From Hymenoscyphus infarciens (lineage: Eukaryota > Ascomycota > Leotiomycetes > Helotiales > Helotiaceae): a stretch of DNA of 64,000 nt. Position 1 is the first letter of the stretch, and each line of letters begins with the position of its first letter. The DNA lies in contig LLCB01000141.1 of NCBI GenBank assembly GCA_001414345.1, positions 62,001 to 126,000 of the forward strand, read 5' to 3'. The notes beneath the pieces are model-generated. The model saw only the letters and a program-made list of their open reading frames with translations. It did not search any database and was not told where the DNA came from. Shown in pieces: positions 23,302 through 36,043 of this stretch. The translations under genes and the position numbers were made by a program.

Positions 23302-26300
23302 TGAAGCTTAGATTTTTAAGTATATAGCTTTTTAAAGCTAAATTATAAATCATAAATTATAAATTAATAAACGTAGATTTTTTAAAAGCTATTTAAATAT
23401 AAATCGAAAAGCTTAAATAAGTAATCTTAAAGCTTAAAGTAAGGATATTTGTAATTCGTAATACTTAAATTATAAAGCTTAAATTATAAAATTTAAGTAT
23501 AAGTAGAGGTAGAAAGTAGAAGGTAATATAATATATATATATCTATTAAATATATATATATTATAATTACTTAATACTTACTTTCTATTAATATATACTA
23601 CCTAGTACTATACTAAATATAAGTATAATATAACTTTAAATCTATTATTTAAAATATTATAAATTATTAAAAGTAATATATATACTTAATATAAATAATA
23701 ATATTATATAAGTACCTAATAAATAAGAGAAGAAAAGAGATAATTAAGACTTTTAATACTATAACTATAGCTATAATTCAATTTAAAAGTAAGAGATACT
23801 AAGTCTAATTAAGTAATTAATATATAATTAGTAAAATAGTACTTAAAGTACTTAAATAATCTTAAATTATAATTATTTAAATACTTTAATAAAGAGAGTA
23901 AAAAGAGAAGTAAAAATAATAAAAAGTAACTAAAAAGTAGTAATAAAATTAAAATATTATAAATAATCCTCTTAGTATCTATATCTAAAGTATCTACTAC
24001 TATATACTCTTACTTCTTATCTCTCTTCTTATTATACTTATTATATATAATCCTAACCTTTTTAGTAGTATAAAAGAGTTAATTAGTAAAAGTTATTTAA
24101 GAGAGAGTATCTCCTCTCTTTCTCTTTAAATTAAGGCTATTTATAAAAGTAATTATAGTAGTAGATATTATTTTACTTACTAGTATATTTATAGATATAA
24201 GAGGAGTAAGTAAGAGCGAATTAGAGACTCTCTTATTAAGCTTTTAATTAAGTTTTAATTACTCTTCCTTATTAATTAATTTAAGCTTACTTTTAATAAT
24301 AGTAGTATTAATATCTATATATAATTAAGTATTAAGATCTCTTATAATTTACTTATCTATATCTATCTATTATTATACTATCTTATCTACTCTCTCTAAC
24401 GTATTTAACTTAGTAGGTGCTATTAAGCTCTTCTTCTCTTTATCTCTTATAAGAGGTAATAGTAAGTATAAGCCTAGAGTTAATACTTCTTTATTATTAG
24501 TATTCTCTTCTATATCTATATCTATATTCTTACTTCCTATATTACTCCTAGAACTATCTCTAGAATTATTATCTCTATCGTCTTCCTCTTCTAAATAAAT
24601 AGTAATAATTATAAAGTAGTCTTTTAAGTAAGCGAGAACAATTATAAAGTAGTCTCCTAGGTATATAATAATAATTATAGATATCTCTAGAAGATTATCT
24701 AATTCTAAATTATCTACTAATATTATACTTACTCTAGTACTAGTACTATTCTCTAATAATAGTATAAGCCTAGTATCTCTTTTTCTATTCTAAGTATTAT
24801 TTTTAAGTATAATAAGCTTATTATTAAGTACTTTAATAAACGCTAAGAGTTAAAGTAGAATTAGTAGCTCTTAGGTATTTTATAAGAGTATAATAGATTA
24901 CTTTTTTTTAGAAGATTAAAGCTTATTATTAGTATAGCTATTAAATACTATATATACTTTATAGTATTTTTTATTAGTAAGACCTTTTAGTAAATTAAAG
25001 TATTATATAAGAGCTTATACGTTATCTACCTCTTTATAATCTATAGTACTTAATTACTTAGCTTTTCTCTTTCTAATAGTAACGTTTATAGCTAGAAAGA
25101 CGTCTTCTATCTTATTTATAAGAAGTAGTATATTAATAGAATCCTATCTACTAAGAGTAGAGATTATATAGTAGATATTCTTTAAGAGCTTAATAGTAAA
25201 CCTTTTAGTCTATATATTCTAAGATACTAATTTAAAGTTAAATAGATTCTTAAGATTATTAGTAAGTAAGTAAGGTATTTAAAATAGAAAATTATTATTA
25301 ATTTATACTTTAACTATCTTACTATATTATACTATAGAAGTATATATAATTATAGAGATACTCTTAGTAATAGAGAAGTTCTTAGTACTTATTATATATA
25401 TATAAATATATAAAGCTACTTAAATATAGATTTTAGTAATAAAGATAGGCTTTAACACTTTATAAGTTAGAGAAGAAGAAGCTAGAGAGCCTATACTAAT
25501 TAGTAATATATACTAAATTTAAGAGTACTATATACTTTTAGCCTTTTTCTTATTAAGAATAAATCTCTTCTTATATACTTTTACTCTAATTATTTTAATC
25601 TTACTAAGAGCTTTTATAAAGAAGGATTATCTAGCTCTAGCCTTTTCCTTTTAGATAGCTTACTCTCTAGCTATAGCTAATTTATCCTCCTTTTACTTAA
25701 TAATAAGAGTAGAGTAGTTAGTAGTAGAACGTTTTATAGTAGCCTCTTACTTCCTTCTAGACTCTATAATTAACTATTATTTCTTCTTTTAGCTATTAAA
25801 GCTTTATATTATAGCTTTTATAAAGTAGTTCTTTACTTTTTATAGATAGTTCTTAATCTTATTATTAGAAGATAGTTTACCTAGCTTCTAAGAAAGTATA
25901 AATATGTGATTTTCTAGAGTACTTACTAGGTTTACTAAAAAGTAATAAGAGTATATTTTAAGCTTTAAACTCTTAAGATAAAGAACCTAGACTTCTAAGT
26001 ATTTAAAAGACTAATATTAAAGTATCTTAGTATATTTTTAGTATTATAGAGTAGTAGATATAGAGCTTCTAAAAGTATAAGTAAAAGTAATAAAATAAAA
26101 GTAGGAAAATTAAAGAACTGTTATATTTAAACTATATAACCTCTTATATCTTACTTCTTACTTTTAGTATTATTTATAAAGCTCTAATATACTATTCTAG
26201 TATATATTAAATAATTACTAGTTATATAGTATATTATCCTTTATAAAGGCTAAGACTTTGTTTACTATTCTATAAGTATTTATAAGAGTAGGTGTAAGTA

Positions 26301-26400
26301 AAGCTAGATTAAAAGATATTCTACTCTAAGCAGCTACTTAGAGGCTAGCTTAGAAACCTCTCTAAGAGACTAAGGAGGTTCTAAAAGTAAGTAATCGACG

Positions 26401-26658
26401 CTAAGCTTAATTTATAAATTATTCACTACTACTAATAAAAGTTAGTAATCTATATACTTAAAATAGCTTAAAAACATAATATTCTAAATTAATTCTTTTA
26501 TCTTTAATTTAAATATAAAATAGTATTATTTATATCTATAAAGCTAATTAGAACTTAATAGACATAGAACTTATAATATTATAATTTTTTAAAGATTTAA
26601 AAGTCTAAGATTACTAACTTTTATTAGTAGTAGTAAGTAATTTATAAATTAAGCTTAG
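26401..26658. mobile_element. 258-bp MITE-like element with 50-bp inverted ends
   Basis: The arms 26401-26450 and 26609-26658 are inverted copies that match at 48 of 50 positions by hand comparison (ctaagcttaatttataaatt at the left tip). The loop of about 158 bp has no coding capacity. The two arms agree better than most of the surrounding RIP-mutated sequence. A target duplication is not obvious because the flanks are low complexity. Confidence 0.75.
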
Positions 26659-29194
26659 TACTAATAATCGTAGTTAGTAGGTTTACTCTACTAAAATCCT
26701 CTCTTAAGCACTTAGAGAATTATATATCTATAACTATATCTAAAACCTTATATAAATTACTTCTAAATTTAATTAAAAGTTAATAAATATATCTATTCCT
26801 CTCTAGAGTTATATTAAGCCTTTTTTATATTTAAAATATATAAATTTTAAGCTTAGAGCTTAGCTTATACTTAGTATAGGTTTATTCCTAGTTTAGTATA
26901 TCTATTTACTTATTAATTATAAATAGTAAAAGTAACGCTATTAGCTAACTCTCTACATCTTTTATAAAAGGTAATATATACTTCTTTTATTATATTACTC
27001 TTTATTAACGTTTTATTTACTCTAGCTAGTAGATAATTATAATTATAGACTATTATAGAGTTTATAGTTAGTTAGTAGATTATAATACTATAATCCTAGA
27101 TATACTACTATAGCTAAGAATATATATTAAGTATAAGGTTACTAATATAGAAAGAGAGAATAGATTTAAGACCTTACTCTTTAAATAGATTTAAGAGAGT
27201 ATTTTTTAGTAGATAACCTAGGATTAGAGTTATTAAAGCACTCTACTATAATAATAATATTTAATACTAGCTATTAGTAGAAGAGCTCTATAAAGGAGGA
27301 GGCTTAATTTTAAGGATAAATTAGTAGCTTTTAGAGTAAATTAATTAAATATAAGTTTATTTATTAATATTTGTTTTTAAATCTTCTTTTAAATTATCTT
27401 TAACTAGTAAGGTATATCTATTAGTTATATACTCTCTTAAATCCTTATCTAATTCTACTAAACTATTATTATTTAACTTCTCTAATTTCTCATCTAAGAA
27501 GTTACTATTATATAAATAATCTAGTACTATGTTTATTACTTAATTACTTCTACTTTTATTATTAAAGTATATACTAAATTCATCTTAATTAACCTCTCTA
27601 GCTTCTTTTAATTCTTAAGCTATCTCAGAGTATAGCTTCTACTTATATACTCTCTCTAGCTTACTTAAAAGGCCTAATTCTACTAAATTACTCTCTTAGA
27701 TATACGCTAATAATTCTACTCTTAAATCTAAGTATACTATAATATAAGTTTCTCTCTCTTTAGTATATATTATCTTATTAATTAGTAATATATATCTATA
27801 TACTAATAATTTTATTTTATACTACTCTAAAGTTATCTAAGATAAATATATATTAATATCCTAATTCTTATATAATTCCTAAAGCTTAGTAAGCTTCTTA
27901 GTAGGCACCTTAATACTATAATTATCTACTAGATACTCTTTACTCCTAAGATAGTAAAAGTTAGTCTATAGTACTCCTAGTACCTTATACTCTTATTTAG
28001 TATTAGTATAAATATAATAGTAATTCTATATATATATAAACGTTTAAAGCTTCTTTTAAATAATTAGAATATATATATATAATATAGTAATTATATTAGA
28101 GAGGCTCTTTTTAGAAAATAACCTCTTTTTATAGATACTCTAGAAGTATATCTTCTACTTATTTAAAAACTCTTTTATAAGCTATCTTTACTAAGCCTTA
28201 ATACGTTAGTTAGCTATAGAAGTACTAAACTAATATAGGTCTAAAAATTAGTATAGCTCTCTACTACTTTCTATAGCTTATTATTAATAAAGTATATAGT
28301 AAGCGTCTACTACTATTAAAGATTCTAATTCTTAATCTAATTATATATAATATAGTATCTTTCTAAAGCTACTTATAGTATTACTATATTACTATAAAGT
28401 AGCTACTACTATATTATTTAAGATACTATAATAGCTCTAAGAGATAAATTAAGTATAGATATTAATATTAGTATATATCTTAATACTAATAAATCTTAAT
28501 TTATAATATCTATTAATACTTTATATAAAATTAGGTCTTAATATAATATACTTACCTTATATATCTTTAATCTCTTATAACCTTTAGATATACTCTTTCT
28601 TATTAACCTTCTTAAGCGCTTTTTAGATCTTATCTCTACTCTACCTTTTATCTCTATCTCTATTAATACTATAAGTATTTAAGTATATATAAAGGAACCT
28701 AAGACTAAAGCTCCTTATAGTACTAAAGTATAGTCTCTAGCTTAATACGCCTCTTCTAGATATAAAACTTCTTATACTAAAGTCCTATATTCTATTATAT
28801 CCTTTAAAGCCTCTAAGGCCTAATTATAAAGCCCTCTTAATTTAATATATATACTATACTTAAATTAGATAATCCTATATCTTTAAAAAGATATACTACT
28901 TATATATATAAGGCTAGTAAGAGTATACTATTAGCGTTTCTTTAAAGGTTCTATTCTATATTAATTCAAAGCTTAAAAGTAGTATTAGAGATATTAATAT
29001 TATAATCACTTTTAAGAATATTATATATCTCTTAAGTAAGAGTTCTCTTTAGGTATAACTCCTCTATAAACACTCTATATAGCTCTAAATCGATAAATTA
29101 ATATAGTATATTTAAACTTCTATTATATACTTAAAACCACTCTTTTTACACTTTCTACTATACTTAAAACTTCTAGGATTATTATACTATAATA

Positions 29195-29593
29195 CTACTA
29201 CTAAAGATATTATACTTTAATAAGTACCTAGAGCCGCTACTAGAGCTTATTCTCTTTCTTCTCTTATCGTCGTTAGTACTTAAATTTAAAGAGAGAGAGA
29301 AAGTATATATAATAGTAGAATAGTACTTTTAAAGAAAGGAATAATATAGAGTAATATTTAAAAGAAGAAGTAACTAATTCGATTTATCTTAAGAGGTTCT
29401 ACTACTAAGGATATTATACTTTAATAGATATTTAGAGCTACTACTAAAGCTTATTCTCTTCCTTCTTCTATTATTATTAGTACTTAAATTTAAAAAGAGA
29501 TAGAAAGTATATATAATAGGAGATTTAGGATTTACTAGTAGAATAGTACTTTTAAAAGAAGGAATAATAAAAAGTGGTATTTAAAAGAAGAAG
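29195..29593. repeat. Two diverged tandem units of about 180-195 bp
   Basis: Unit 1 is 29195-29370 and unit 2 is 29399-29593. Both open with ctactactaaggatatta-like sequence, pass through attagtacttaaatttaaa, and end in atttaaaagaagaag. Unit 2 has an extra ggagatttaggatttac insertion. They lie directly left of the LTR element. Function unknown. Confidence 0.6.
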
Positions 29594-29627
29594 CGATATA
29601 AAAGAGTTAGTATATAGAGTAAGTATA

Positions 29628-30103
29628 TATAATAGCACGAAATACATATAACTATAGTAGAGGTATATAGGAGTATATATAGTAGAATAACGTATATAGA
29701 TACTAGGTACTAATATAGAAGAAAATAATAACTATCTCTCTTCTATACTAAATATAAACGTCTATATATAAGAGGTTAGAAGCTTCTAAGTTCTAATAAT
29801 AATAATAACTAAGCTCTGCCTAATATAGCTAATACTAAATAATAAGAGCTGAAAAGCTAAATATATAACCTTTAAACCTTTAGAAAGCTAAATATATAAC
29901 ATCTAAACCTTAATCCCTTCTATATATAAATGTTAGATATTAATACCTTTAATACTTCGCTTATATAAGTATTAGTTATTTATAATCTTAGCCCTAGAAG
30001 TATTAGAGATATTAGTAGTGTTTAAAGGTATTAGTAGTTTTACGAATACTGATAATTTAGAATAGTGTTATTATATAATAATCTAGAATAGTATACTATT
30101 ATA
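29628..30103 (-). repeat. Left LTR (476 bp)
   Basis: Direct repeat of 34053-34528, sharing the cgaaatayatataactat start and the attagaagcttctaagttct-like middle. Differences between the pair that I compared are transitions. Confidence 0.85.
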
Positions 30104-33100
30104 TCCTCTCTTCTTTAAAAAGACTCGTCTTAAGTCTTTAGTTATTAATTAGCATAGTATTAGGTTAATTAAAGTATTATTTATCTCTTTATTATAAAGA
30201 ATGTAACTTATCTTACTATTCTAGTATCTAGTAGTTAAGGTAGAGTTAGTAGCTAGTAGTATTATTATTTAAGAGCTATTTACTCTTTATTTACTACTAT
30301 ATACTATATAATAATAGGATATGAATAGAAGAGAAGCTAATAACTAGCTAGTAGGTAGAAAGTAGTACGCTACTATAGAGTTATTATATTCTTATTATTA
30401 TTATATATTATAATAGTAATTATTAAGTAATAAATAATAATTATAAAGTAATAGCTATTATTATAAGTAGTATATTAGTAAACGACTTTTCCTTAATTCT
30501 AACTTCTCTTCTTCTTTTCTTTTTATCTAAATAATATAAATAGTAAGAATATCTTCTAATTAGGTATATTCTTATATATTAACTTATCTCCTAGAATATA
30601 TATATATATTATATATATATATATAAAAGTAAGTTTTTCCTTCCTTAATTAGACCTAATTTAGAGTTAATCTAATATAGTAAAATACCTCTTCTATGTCT
30701 TCCTAGTACACTTCTAGCTACTTACTAAGTCTACTATATTTAGTATCTTTAAGTAAAATCTTAGAATAAAGATTATATATATACTTTTAAGAAGCTAAAG
30801 TTAAAGAAGTATAGATACTATATTAAGTAGAATACTATATATATCTTAGTAAGTTTAATCCTAAATATATACTAAATTTATTCTAACTTAAGTAGTTACT
30901 ATAGTTTATTAGAAAGGAGTTTAGTAAGCTTAAGCTTAAGAAGGAGAAGAAGGAGATTAAGAGAGCTACTAAGGCCTTAGATAAGGTATTAGTCGTTACT
31001 AGTATAGAGGTACTAAAGAATAGTTTAAAAGTATAGTTTACTCTTCTAAAGAAGACTTAAGCGCTTTATACTAAGATTACTATAAGTACCTCTTACTTAT
31101 TAGAAGGGTTTTAGTTACTAATATTTAACAGTTCTTATACTATGCTATAAAGAGTAGAACCTCTATCTAAACCTAGGTTTAGGTCCTTTTTAAGGCCTAT
31201 CTAAAGAGTTTATAGGCGTCCTCTTTAAAGCCGGTTATAAGAGGTTGTCGAGGTAAGAAGCGTACTTATAAGAAGGAGGTAAAGGAAGAGCTAATTTAGG
31301 CTTCTTATACTTAAAAGAGTAGAGAGGAGGATAATAAGTTAGAAGAAGGAGAGGCTACGACCTAGAGAGGGTTAGTAAGCTCTATTTTAATAGTGACTTA
31401 GTCTTAGTTCTTTACTTTATTAATTTTAAATATTCCTACTAGTTAGTATTTTATCTTAGGTTTTTATTATAAGTTTCTTATTAAAGGTGACTAGAATTAG
31501 AGAGTATTAATAGAGTTTTATAAATTAACTCTTTTACTTAATTCTTATCTAATTCCTAGGTATTAAGCTATTTAGAGAGGTGTTAAGGTAGTCCTAGCTC
31601 TTCTAGATATTTAGTATAAAAGTCTCTTAAATAATATAGTAAACCCTGAAAATTGTTTATAAGATACTAAGTAGGATCTAAATTATAACCGACTTTGTAG
31701 ATGCTTATAAAAGAGACTTCGTTTCTAATCCTTTAATATTAAAGTATAAGTATTCGCGTTTACTAAAAGAGTATAGTCTGATCCTGTCTAGTAGATTAGA
31801 AAAAGTTTAAAGTTTAAAAAGTTTAAAGCAGAGACAGAGGCGAATTTAGAGTAGAGTTAGAAGCGAATATTAAGAGGTAACGTTGTAGGTAATAGTGATA
31901 ACTTAGTTAAGAGCTTACTTTAAGAGCGTACTAATTCGTATTCTATTTAAATTCGAATAAAACATCTAATATACTAGATGTAAAAGAAAGTAAGTTTATC
32001 TAAACTTAGGTTAGCGGGGACTTAGAGTGAAGTCGGAAACGAAAAGTCGATAATGTCGTAGATAGTAATAACTTAGTTAAGAGGTTACTATCCTTTCGAG
32101 AGCGTACTGATTTGATTCGTATCTGATTCGAAAGTTTAAATGAAAAAAAGGACTTCTAGCCCGGCCAGAAGTGAAAGAAAGTAAGAAAGACTCCTTACTG
32201 GAGTCCGTGGGGTTTCGGCTAGTTAAAAGAACTTGATGCCGAAGTTATTAAAGTTGAAATTGTTATCCGACGTTTAGAATAATAAAAGGAATAGTTTTAG
32301 GTACGATATTTATTAGTACTATTATATGAACTATGTTACTTAGGCCTGTAGGCTACCTTATTCTCTTTAGAGTACTTAAGGACTTATTTATCTTCTAATT
32401 CTAATTCCACTTTTAAAGTAGAGAGCGATTCGCTATTATATTATAGAGAGTTTAGAGCTAGATAGAGAGGTATTCTAAACCGTAGTACTAATATCTTATA
32501 ACTTAGCGTTTTAGTAGGTCTCCTTATCTATAGCTAAAAGATTATTCACTATCTCTACAAAGTTATAATTCTAGTATCTCTTAAGAGTAGTAGACGCGTT
32601 TTAGAGCTAAGACATAAGCTTATTTTATCCTATATATAAAAGAATCTTTCTAATTCTAGTATCTCTCTAAGTATAGCTATACTTAAAAAGTAATCTTTTA
32701 AAGTTAGTAAAAGTTTCTTTAGTATATTCTTCTTCTAATTCCACTTCCTTCTCTTTTAACTTCTATCTCTTTTAACCTTTATATTAGCGGAGACTCGGTT
32801 TATAACTATAGTTTTTTTAAATATCCGCTAGTAGAAGTATTTTTAAAGGAAAAGTTCAAAGTAGAGTTAGATAATATTTAGTTAAGAAACAGCGATAACT
32901 TAGCTAAGAGCTCGCTTCTAAGTTTCGTTCTAATAGAAAGCGTATTTTAACTAATTTATATCTAATTTAAGGTTTAGGAAGTAGTAGGAAGTTTATTAAG
33001 AGCAGGGGCTTATAAGCGAAAGAGGTCTAAACATAGGCTTTAAAAAGTAAAGAAGGGTTTAAATAAAGGTTTAAAAGAGAGTTAGATTAGTAAGAGTTTA

Positions 33101-34052
33101 AAGATAGAGTATTTTTTAAGTTATTAACTTTATAGTTTACTTATAATTATATCTATATTATCTAACTAATTGTTTTATCTTTTATTTTTATACTACTATC
33201 TTATCTATATATTATCTATATTTAAGAAGTCTTACTTATTATTTTATTAAGATCTTCTAGGTCTTAGTATATAGTTATAGATTAGAGAGAGTTTAAAAGG
33301 TCTTTTAAAAAGAGGGGTAGCCTTAGAAGAGAGTTATTAGAAGGTATTAGAGATAGCTGTCTATAGTTGAAAGAGGTATAAATTCAAGCTTAGAAGTAAA
33401 AGAGAGTTAGATTAGAGAAGGTTTAAAGATAAAGTATTTTATTAACTTTAAATTATAAGATTACTTATCTGTCTTTCTAGCTTAGCTAGCTAATTCCTTA
33501 TTTCTTAATTCTCTACTTCTAAAGCTTATATAACTAACTATATCTAGTCTATATTAGAGAAGTCTTACTAGTCTCTTTAACTATTATTTTATTAAGATCT
33601 TCTAGATCTTAGTATATAAATACTATTTAAGTAGCTTTTAGAAAGAGAGGTAGCTCTAGAAGAGCGTTTAACACCTTATAGTAGAACTAGGTTTAATATT
33701 TCAAAGATATCGATTTAGAGAAGAGAGAGGTAAGATTAGATTTAGAAGCCTTCTAAATAACTATTATAAGTCGACTTATTTACTAAATCTAAGGTTATTA
33801 GAACTCTTAGAAATACTTAGTATATTCTAATCTCTTAATATATACTAAAACACGATTTTTACTAGCTATCTATATAGATACTAAACTCTAGTATTACTAG
33901 CTATCTAGGTAGTCTCTAATTACCTAGCTATATAAGAATACTATTATAATATTCTAAATTAAGAGTAAATTAACTTCTAAATAAAAAGTAGTAATAAGCT
34001 TAAAAGAGATATTATTAAGGCTATTACTAGTAAAGAAGAGTTATTATTTTTA

Positions 34053-34528
34053 TATAATAATACGAAATATATATAACTATAATAGAGGTATATAGGAGTA
34101 TATATAGTAGAATAATACATATAAATACTAGGTACTAATATAAAAGAAAATAATAACTATCTCTCTTTTATACTAAATATAAACATCTATATATAAGAGG
34201 TTAGAAGCTTCTAAGTTCTAATAATAATAATAACCGAGCCCTATCTAATATAGCTAATACTAAATAATAAGAGCTGAAAAGCTAAATATATAACCTTTAA
34301 ATCTTTAGAAAGCTAAATATATAATATCTAAACCTTAATCTCTTCTATATATAAATATTAGATATTAATACCTTCGGCACTTTGCTTATATAAGTATTAG
34401 TTATTCGTAATCTTAGCTCTAGAGATATTAAGAGTATTAATAGTACTTAGAGGTATCGACAGTTTCACGAATGTCGATAATTCAGAATAGTACTATTATA
34501 TAATAATCTAGGATAGCGTGCTATTATA
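34053..34528 (-). repeat. Right LTR (476 bp)
   Basis: Direct repeat of 29628-30103 with the same length and end sequences; followed by the target duplication gtata. Confidence 0.85.
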
Positions 34529-34610
34529 GTATACTTTTTAGCTTATAAAATAAATAGTACTAACTCTAATTAAGAAACTAGTATATAATCGAGAAAAGTA
34601 GCTAAAAGTA

Positions 34611-34641
34611 CTTAAATAATCTTAAATTAAGATTATTTAAG
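34611..34641. repeat. 31-bp near-perfect palindrome, second copy at 23851-23880
   Basis: The arms cttaaataatcttaa and its reverse complement flank one central mismatch. A slightly decayed copy sits at 23851-23880 near the other end of element A, so the palindrome may be a subterminal feature of that element. Because DNA here is AT-rich, palindromes arise easily; the repeated sequence is what makes it notable. Confidence 0.5.
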
Positions 34642-34923
34642 CTTTTAAAGTAATCTAATTACTTTAATATTAAATAATCTAGAGTAATTAGCTTAAAAAA
34701 GGCCTAGTTTTAAGATATAATTTAAGAACTTATTATAATAATAAAAGTCGATTTATATAGTCTTTTTATATTATATATATATATCTCTTACTATAATATA
34801 TTTTAATTTAATATTTAATACCTTTTATAATTATCTCTTAATTTATATAACTTTTGCGATTTACGATTTACGATTTGCGATTTAGTCGATTCTGACTTTT
34901 TAGTATATCTAGGACGCTCTACG

Positions 34924-35584
34924 TATATACTAAAAGTCGGAAATAACTAAATCGCAAATCGTAAAACGTAAATTATAAAGTAGTACTTTTTATAAGTATA
35001 AAAAATAATTTGTTTTAATTTAAGTTCTCTCTCTCTCCTTCTTCTCTCTTCTCTCTTCTCTCTCTTTATATTAAGAATATCTATAGTAACTAATTAGAAA
35101 ATAGAAAGAGAGAATAGATATTATATATATAAAGTAACATTGCTTTCTTACTAGTATATCTTTACTCTCTTTTACCTAGCTCTTATCTTATATTCTTTCT
35201 ATTATTTTTTAATAAATAAGAGAGAAGAAAGAGAAAGAAAAAGAGAGAAAGAGAGAAAGAGAGAAAGAGAGAAAAGAGGAAGAGTAGAGAGAATGTTTAT
35301 TTAAAAACCTCTTACCTATACTAGGAAAAATCTTCTCTTAGATTACCTTCTATTCTTATCTTACTCTTATTCTTCTCCTACTCTTACCTTATCTATATTC
35401 TTCTCTTACTCTCTCCTATACTCTTTTAGAATACGTAATATATAGAAGAATATAATAAGAGAGTAAGAGAGTAAGAGAATAGGATAATATAGTTTAAAAT
35501 TTGCTATGTCCTTTAAAGGCTTAATAATTAACTTTTGCGATTTGCGATTTACGATTTAGTCGTTTCCGACTTTTAGTATATATA
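34924..35584. mobile_element. Small TIR element B (661 bp), same family ends as element A
   Basis: The left end tatatactaaaagtcggaa and the right end (inverted) tatatactaaaagtcggaa are followed inward on both sides by actaaatcg and TAAATCG/CAAATCG iterons. The 11-bp string gacgctctacg stands on both sides (34913-34923 and 35586-35596). The interior of about 550 bp is a purine/pyrimidine-rich low-complexity tract (gagaaagagagaaagagaga near 35240) without coding capacity. It begins about 10 bases after the right end of element A. It looks like a non-autonomous derivative. Confidence 0.7.
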
Positions 35585-35941
35585 AGACGCTCTACGAGGG
35601 TAATATATTCGCTTCTCGTTTAACTTAACAGATTTTCTAAAAGCTAAAAATAATTCATATCTCAAGGAAATGAAAACCTGAAATATTAACAACTTGTCTA
35701 AAGTAAAAATCCTACTTCCTCTGAATCCTCGTACTTTGAAAGTATATTAGAACTTAAGAGCTTCTATTCTTCTTAATTATTAGTTTAACTATCTATACTT
35801 TAGTAAGTAAATAGCTACTTAACCTTTCTAAAATAAGAGCTAGTATAATTTCTTTATTAATTATAGAATTAGCTACTACTATTACTTTAGAGTATTAAGT
35901 AGAAATTCTAGTAAGTTAAGTTATTAAATTATATTATACGG

Positions 35942-36043
35942 TGTTATATATATAGGTTATATTAGACATAGCTAGCTAAGAGTTACTATTATCTACTATA
36001 TATATTACTAAGCTTTTTTATTCTAATATATATAATACTAATA
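35942..36043 (-). repeat. Short terminal direct repeat (3' LTR) of the Gypsy-like element
   Basis: A 102-bp match to 49092-49193. It begins tgttata and ends actaata before a pyrimidine-rich tract. The length is short for an LTR; a truncated LTR pair cannot be excluded. Confidence 0.6.

Larger units (their letters stand above)
29628..34528 (-). mobile_element. LTR retrotransposon, 4.9 kb, twin 476-bp LTRs, RIP-mutated
   Basis: LTRs at 29628-30103 and 34053-34528 are both exactly 476 bp, start tataata and end ctattata (TG...CA termini after RIP). The element is flanked by identical 5-bp duplications gtata (29623-29627 and 34529-34533). A purine tract on the minus strand (aaagaagagagga, next to the left LTR) indicates minus-strand orientation. 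The internal 3.9 kb shares its right two thirds with the 60935-63868 element and has about 1.3 kb more on the left. No open frame longer than 60 codons remains, and I could not recognise gag or pol motifs, so autonomy is doubtful. Confidence 0.85.
23240..34905. mobile_element. Terminal-inverted-repeat element A with TAAATCG iterons, interrupted by later insertions
   Basis: The left end reads tactaaaaagtcagat then taactaaatcgtaaa. The right end at 34857-34905, read on the opposite strand, gives tactaaaaagtcagaat then cgactaaatcgcaaa. Similarity continues a few bases outward (tcctgaatg / tcctagata). Both ends carry head-to-tail TAAATCG heptamers. Between them lie an LTR element (29628-34528) and a MITE (26401-26658), so the original element was about 6.5 kb. 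The interior is fully RIP-mutated; pyrimidine bias on the plus strand between 24 and 28 kb suggests coding on the minus strand. I could not recognise a transposase. Treating the two ends as one element is inference; they could belong to two separate relics. Confidence 0.55.
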
